DNA from: an uncultured Bacilli bacterium
Lineage (GTDB): Bacteria; Bacillota_I; Bacilli_A; RF39; UBA660
Direction of reading: 5' to 3'
DNA length: 64,000 nucleotides
Assembly: GCA_910577505.1 (NCBI GenBank)
Contig: CAJTLN010000002.1
Span: 62,001-126,000 of the forward strand
Positions 59,974 to 64,000 of the stretch are shown here, piece after piece (within the stretch, counting starts at the first letter, position 1; each line of letters opens with the position of its first letter). Made by a program: the position numbers and the translations under genes. Below the pieces are notes generated by a model. It was not told the origin of the DNA and ran no database searches. It saw nothing but the letters and a program-made list of their open reading frames with translations.

Positions 59974-61278
59974 ATGAAAAAGGATATATTGGATAGGATT
60001 ATTGGAATTTATTATGTTATTTTGATTATTGCTTTATGTTTTATGGGAGGATTATCTAGTTATGATGTATTTTATAGCGATTTTATATCTAATACGTTGA
60101 TTGGATTTGGAATTGTAGCTTTAATCTTGTATGTCATTTATAGAATTAGGAACAACTCTACAAGATATTGGGATTTGATTATACTTATTATGTCTTTTTT
60201 AGGATATCTGTCTTATTATTATGCTTTTGATAAAAAAGTGGCTTTAAAAGGATTTTTGCTTGGTAGAGAAGGTTTGCTTGTAATTTATACATATTACATG
60301 ACGTTTTTACTTTCATCAGTTTTAAAAAATACAAAGATGAAAAATCGTATTTTAATGACTGTTACTATTTGTGGTGCTTTACAGGTTATATATGGTCTAT
60401 TACAGGTTTTTAGAATATCTAATATATTCGGATTACCAATTGTTGGTAATTGGAAATATGCATCTGGATTTGTATTTAATTCTAACTTTTTTGGAAGTTA
60501 CATGGTTTTACTTAATGGATTATGGATGAGTAGATTTTTCTTCGATAAAGAGATAAATTATAAAAATTTTTTGATTTTATTTATATTTATAACAGGTTTA
60601 TTAATTAGTGGCGCCATGAGTGCTGTTGTTGCTTTATTAGTAATGTTCTGTCTGGTTGTTTTTATCAACGTGATAAATAAACAAAATAATATAAGATTGT
60701 TTCTAAGAAAAATTGGCATGTATTTAGTTTCAATTTTATTAATTTATTCAGTAATTGTATTATGGACAAAAAGTGATTTAACTAAGGATATAAAAGAATT
60801 ATATACTCAATCAGTTAGTACAGTTTCTGGTAATGTTGATGAATCATTTGGTACTGGAAGAATCTATATTTGGAAAGAAGCTTTGAAGTATTTACCTGAT
60901 TATATTTATACTGGCATAGGAATAGATAATTTTGCTTATATAGGTCATAGAGATGGAACATATATTTATGATTCTCCTAAGAAAGATAATATTATATATA
61001 AAGCACACAATGAGTATTTACAAATATTAGTTACAGAAGGAATATTTATGTTTGTTACTTATTTGATATTTTTAGGAAGTATTTTTTATACTGGAGTGAA
61101 GAATATTAAAAATGAAAAAAATAAGAATTTGATTGTTTGTTCATTACTTTTAATGTTTATTGGTTATTCAGTACAAGCATTCTTCAATATAAGTATGACG
61201 CTTATTGCACCTATATTTTTTATGATTAGTGGAATGCTGGTGTCTTGTTGTGAGGAGAAAATAGTAAAGGAATGTTAA
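59974..61278 (+). CDS. O-antigen ligase/Wzy-like polytopic membrane protein (B1)
   Basis: 434 residues, about 11-12 transmembrane helices. It carries the Wzy_C/O-antigen-ligase pattern: LLISGAMSAVVALL, GTGRIYIWKEAL, TGIGIDNF and KAHNEYLQILVTEGI before a late helix, in a large external loop that precedes the last helices. Proteins of this fold polymerise or transfer lipid-linked glycans on the outer face of the membrane. ATG 59974 (after AAGGAATGG) is chosen over 59965. It has the same length as B2 (62682). Confidence 0.85.
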   Translation: MKKDILDRIIGIYYVILIIALCFMGGLSSYDVFYSDFISNTLIGFGIVALILYVIYRIRNNSTRYWDLIILIMSFLGYLSYYYAFDKKVALKGFLLGREGLLVIYTYYMTFLLSSVLKNTKMKNRILMTVTICGALQVIYGLLQVFRISNIFGLPIVGNWKYASGFVFNSNFFGSYMVLLNGLWMSRFFFDKEINYKNFLILFIFITGLLISGAMSAVVALLVMFCLVVFINVINKQNNIRLFLRKIGMYLVSILLIYSVIVLWTKSDLTKDIKELYTQSVSTVSGNVDESFGTGRIYIWKEALKYLPDYIYTGIGIDNFAYIGHRDGTYIYDSPKKDNIIYKAHNEYLQILVTEGIFMFVTYLIFLGSIFYTGVKNIKNEKNKNLIVCSLLLMFIGYSVQAFFNISMTLIAPIFFMISGMLVSCCEEKIVKEC

Positions 61279-61366
61279 TGTCAAAATATGGTTACTTTAC
61301 ATTATAATTTTTTTATGTTATTCTTTTCTTGTAAGATAGTGTATTTCGTTGTATGAGGTGAATAAA

Positions 61367-62638
61367 ATGATAAAAAATAAAATGCCTTTTTTAGTAGGAT
61401 TTATAGTTTTCTTTTTAGTATTTACTATAGCTTTAGCGTTAGAAAACGTATTAGAAAGCACAAATGTTGTTAGTGAAATTGATTTTGATGTTATGCAAAT
61501 TTCAAAGAATAATGTTGTCTTTTATAATGATGGATATATTAATTATTTGAATTATTTACAAGGTATTAATCATAGTAAAAAAATTCAGTATTTTGATTTG
61601 GATGGAGAATTAAAATCTGAAATAGATGTTCCTTTTTTTTATTATGGTAGCATGTTTGATGACATAAAAAGTGAGATGATTGTTTCTGATAAATATGTAT
61701 ATATTTTTGATAGAGAAGATTATAAACCACACTCATTTTCTCCAGTAACTAATGAAGATTTAATTATACATAAATATGATGATAGTTTAAATGAAATTTC
61801 TAGTATAAAATTATCAGATTTTGGGGTAAAGTACGAATCTTTATATTATGTTGATGATGATAATGATAATGTTTATATATATATTTCTAATGAAAGTAGT
61901 TCAAAAATTTATAATATAGATTCTGAATTTAAAGAAGTAATTCCTATAGAAACTAGTGATGAAAATCTAAAAAAATATTTTCCATCTTTAATAATTACCC
62001 AAAACCTTCAATTGGATGAAGATGTGAATTTTAGTTTATTGGATAAATGTTTATATTTAGAAAATATAAATAATTATGTAATAGGTTCTAAAAAAAGTAT
62101 TGGTACTTTAGAAGATGAAGATACTAGTATTTCTTATTTGAAATATGTAGAAAATGACGAAGTCCTTTTTGAAATAGAAAATGAAAATTATATTTCTTTT
62201 TCTTATCCTAGAAAATATAATAATTTGATTTTTGTATTTGGTGGTTACAATGATACAATGATTGGTTATAAAAGCGATATTTTGGTTTATGATTTGTCTG
62301 GTAATTTATTGCAAATTGTGGAAAATAATTCTGTTAATAGGTCTTATGATATTATGGGTGATAAGTTAATTTTATCTAGAAATTATTTTGATGGTGAATT
62401 AGAAAGATTGTTAGAATATAATATATTCTCTACACATAAGGTGTATTTTTACAATGATATATATAAAATAAATGATGATTTTTTGGGAAGCTCAGTTACT
62501 GATAATCCTAAAGAAGAAAAGCCCATTTATGATATAAAGAATCCAGAAACGAAAGATATTGCTATTATATTAATATTATTACTTTCTGTTGTTTCTTTTA
62601 TATATTTTATTATTACAAATAAAAAGAAGATTTGTTGA
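61367..62638 (+). CDS. A-type membrane-anchored ectodomain protein (A3)
   Basis: 423 residues from ATG 61367 (GAGGTGAAT upstream). N-terminal signal/anchor helix (about 7-27), beta-rich ectodomain, shared A-type block SDILVYDLSGNL, then DDFLGSSV as in A1's EFLGMAL. The end is IKNPETKDIA, transmembrane helix, NKKKIC. Divergent from A1 and A2 in the first half. The B2 gene follows after 43 bases including a weak hairpin. Confidence 0.7.
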   Translation: MIKNKMPFLVGFIVFFLVFTIALALENVLESTNVVSEIDFDVMQISKNNVVFYNDGYINYLNYLQGINHSKKIQYFDLDGELKSEIDVPFFYYGSMFDDIKSEMIVSDKYVYIFDREDYKPHSFSPVTNEDLIIHKYDDSLNEISSIKLSDFGVKYESLYYVDDDNDNVYIYISNESSSKIYNIDSEFKEVIPIETSDENLKKYFPSLIITQNLQLDEDVNFSLLDKCLYLENINNYVIGSKKSIGTLEDEDTSISYLKYVENDEVLFEIENENYISFSYPRKYNNLIFVFGGYNDTMIGYKSDILVYDLSGNLLQIVENNSVNRSYDIMGDKLILSRNYFDGELERLLEYNIFSTHKVYFYNDIYKINDDFLGSSVTDNPKEEKPIYDIKNPETKDIAIILILLLSVVSFIYFIITNKKKIC

Positions 62639-62645
62639 TAATTAG

Positions 62646-62667
62646 AAACTTCCTTATGGGAGTTTTT
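62646..62667 (+). terminator. weak hairpin between A3 and B2
   Basis: AAACTTCC, TTAT loop, GGGAGTTT and T's. It is the third copy of this hairpin type at the same relative place. Confidence 0.5.
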
Positions 62668-62681
62668 ATGATGGAGGGTTT

Positions 62682-63986
62682 ATGAGAGAAAAAATTTATT
62701 ATATGTTGTTAGAAATATACTTAATATTAGTTTTGTTATGGTTGTTTATTGGTTCAATATTAAATACTTATGAATATATAGATAGTACTTTAACATCTTT
62801 AGGATTATTTGTATTTGCAATACTTGGTATAATTTTATATATATTTTATAAATTTATACAAAAGAAATATTCTCTTATGGATTATTTGATAGTAATGATG
62901 AGTTTATTAGGATATCTTTCTTATTGTAATGCTTTTGATAAAAGAGTAGCTCTTATTGGATTTATAGATGGAAGAGAAGGATTGCTTGCAATTCTTTCTT
63001 ATTATATGATTTTTCTTTTAAGTACTACTGTAAAAAATGAAAAAATAAGAAAAGATGTTTTTAAATTATTAACACTGATAGGGATTATATTTGTTTTTTA
63101 TGGAGTATTGCAAATTTTTGGTATATTTTCTTTTTTAGGAATACCAATAGTTGGGCAGTGGAAATATGCTTCTAGTCTACTTAATAATTCTAATTTTATG
63201 GGGGCGTTTTGTGTTTTGATGAGTGGTTTATGGTTGGGAAAATATTTTTTTGAGGATATTGAAAAAATAAATTACAAATCATTAATTGTATTATTTATAT
63301 TCGTATTAGGTTTATTAATTAGTGGAGCAATGAGTGCATTTGTTGCTTTGATTGTGATGATGTTAATAATAATATTTATTTATTTTTTTGTATTTAGAAA
63401 AAGATTTAATATAAAAAAAGTTTTTTTAAAAGTTTTAAATATTTTCTTAATTTTTTTAATAAGTTTCATTTTTGTAAATTGTTGTAATTCAAACGAATTA
63501 ATAAAGGATGTAAGAATATTAAATAGTGAAGTTTTTAATTCTGCTACATCTGGTTTGAAGAAAGAATATGGAACTGGTAGAGTACATATATGGAAAGAAT
63601 CCTTAAAGTATTTCCCTAAATATATATGGACTGGAGTTGGGATAGATAATTTTATTTATTTAGGAAAGAATGAATTTGTTACTGATTATATATCTGGAGT
63701 AAAGTATTCTAAAGCACATAATGAATATTTACAGATATTACTTACTGAAGGTATCTTTATGTTTGTTATATATTTGTTGTTTTTAGGGATAATTTTTATT
63801 AAATCATTATTATCTATTTTTAGAAATAAAAAAGTAAATTATGTTGTATTATCACTATTTTTAGCTTATTTCGGATATTGTATTCAAGCTTTCTTTAATA
63901 TAAGTATGATAAAAGTAGCTCCAATATTTTATATGATTAGTGGAATGCTGGTGTCTTGTGTTGAAGGAGAGAAATTGAAGTATTAA
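62682..63986 (+). CDS. O-antigen ligase/Wzy-like polytopic membrane protein (B2)
   Basis: 434 residues, close paralogue of B1 with the same length. Shared blocks include DKRVALIGFIDGREGLLAILSYYM, LLISGAMSAFVALIV, GTGRVHIWKESLKYFPKYIWTGVGIDNF and KAHNEYLQILLTEGIFMF. About 11-12 transmembrane helices. ATG 62682 follows ATGGAGGG. The last 14 bases of the window after the stop show nothing more. Confidence 0.85.
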   Translation: MREKIYYMLLEIYLILVLLWLFIGSILNTYEYIDSTLTSLGLFVFAILGIILYIFYKFIQKKYSLMDYLIVMMSLLGYLSYCNAFDKRVALIGFIDGREGLLAILSYYMIFLLSTTVKNEKIRKDVFKLLTLIGIIFVFYGVLQIFGIFSFLGIPIVGQWKYASSLLNNSNFMGAFCVLMSGLWLGKYFFEDIEKINYKSLIVLFIFVLGLLISGAMSAFVALIVMMLIIIFIYFFVFRKRFNIKKVFLKVLNIFLIFLISFIFVNCCNSNELIKDVRILNSEVFNSATSGLKKEYGTGRVHIWKESLKYFPKYIWTGVGIDNFIYLGKNEFVTDYISGVKYSKAHNEYLQILLTEGIFMFVIYLLFLGIIFIKSLLSIFRNKKVNYVVLSLFLAYFGYCIQAFFNISMIKVAPIFYMISGMLVSCVEGEKLKY

Positions 63987-64000
63987 TAATTTAATGCTTC

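Noticed and set aside
1..64000. Alternative genetic code (TGA as Trp)
   Set aside because: Core genes such as polC and pyrG use only TGG for Trp, and TGA ends several genes cleanly.

Overview
The window is strongly A+T-rich, uses TGA as a stop and TGG for Trp, and carries both PolC and DnaE replicases, Ffh, RpoZ and the gene order tmcAL (ylbM) - DUF177 (ylbN) - rpmF known from Bacillus. This points to a low-GC Bacillota genome of class Bacilli. The many one-off surface proteins and the codon bias suggest an uncultured host-associated lineage, but that is inference; nothing in the window fixes the species. Genes are tightly packed, mostly on the + strand, with very short leaders behind TGnTATAAT promoters. 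Stop codons are often buried in intrinsic terminators.

Region by region. 1-4.7 kb: tail of an unknown gene, ffh, two membrane/exported proteins (one DUF5305-like), a CotD-like small coat protein, a lone prepilin-like protein, rpoZ, and rpmB on the minus strand (a 58-codon gene). 4.8-6.3 kb: a cytoplasmic transglutaminase-core protein. 6.4-22 kb: a DNA synthesis and repair block of dnaE and an oversized polC in tandem, then an exported protein, a peptidase C26 amidotransferase, a gene of unknown function, polA, a degenerate CDF-like membrane protein and mutM. 22-35 kb: small exported proteins with one paralogous pair, a MIF-family tautomerase, tmcAL/DUF177/rpmF, a Cys-rich lipoprotein, three unknowns, a YgeA-type racemase, a tRNA-Thr(GGU), a GNAT enzyme, a YgjV-like membrane protein, a deoxyribonucleotidase-like HAD protein and a frameshifted ATP-grasp/DUF488-like fusion. 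34.4-41.5 kb: a papain-like protein, an HTH-CYTH fusion, a cupin, a CAP-domain exported protein, a YitT-like protein, and a LysR regulator divergent from a DUF2099 (methanogenesis marker 8-like) protein. 41.6-56.9 kb: cell-surface and wall genes. These are a 2361-residue protein (NPCBM, transglutaminase core, two discoidin domains, twelve about 72-residue repeats), a vWA plus papain-like protein, pyrG with a leader hairpin, a zinc-ribbon membrane protein, a FemX-type transferase and an amidase. 56.9-64 kb: a tandemly duplicated module that alternates membrane-anchored ectodomain proteins (A) with O-antigen-ligase-like polytopic proteins (B).

The most interesting candidate for an undescribed system is the A/B module at 56.9-64 kb. 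Three A-type genes (one broken by a frameshift) share a C-terminal NPxT-TM-basic tail, are followed by matching weak hairpins, and two are each followed by a Wzy/WaaL-like gene of exactly the same length (434 residues). Other points worth checking are the PolC with about 500 extra residues in several insertions, the HTH-CYTH fusion, the DUF2099/LysR pair and the series of Cys-His-Asp proteins. All functional statements come from reading motifs; no database search was run.
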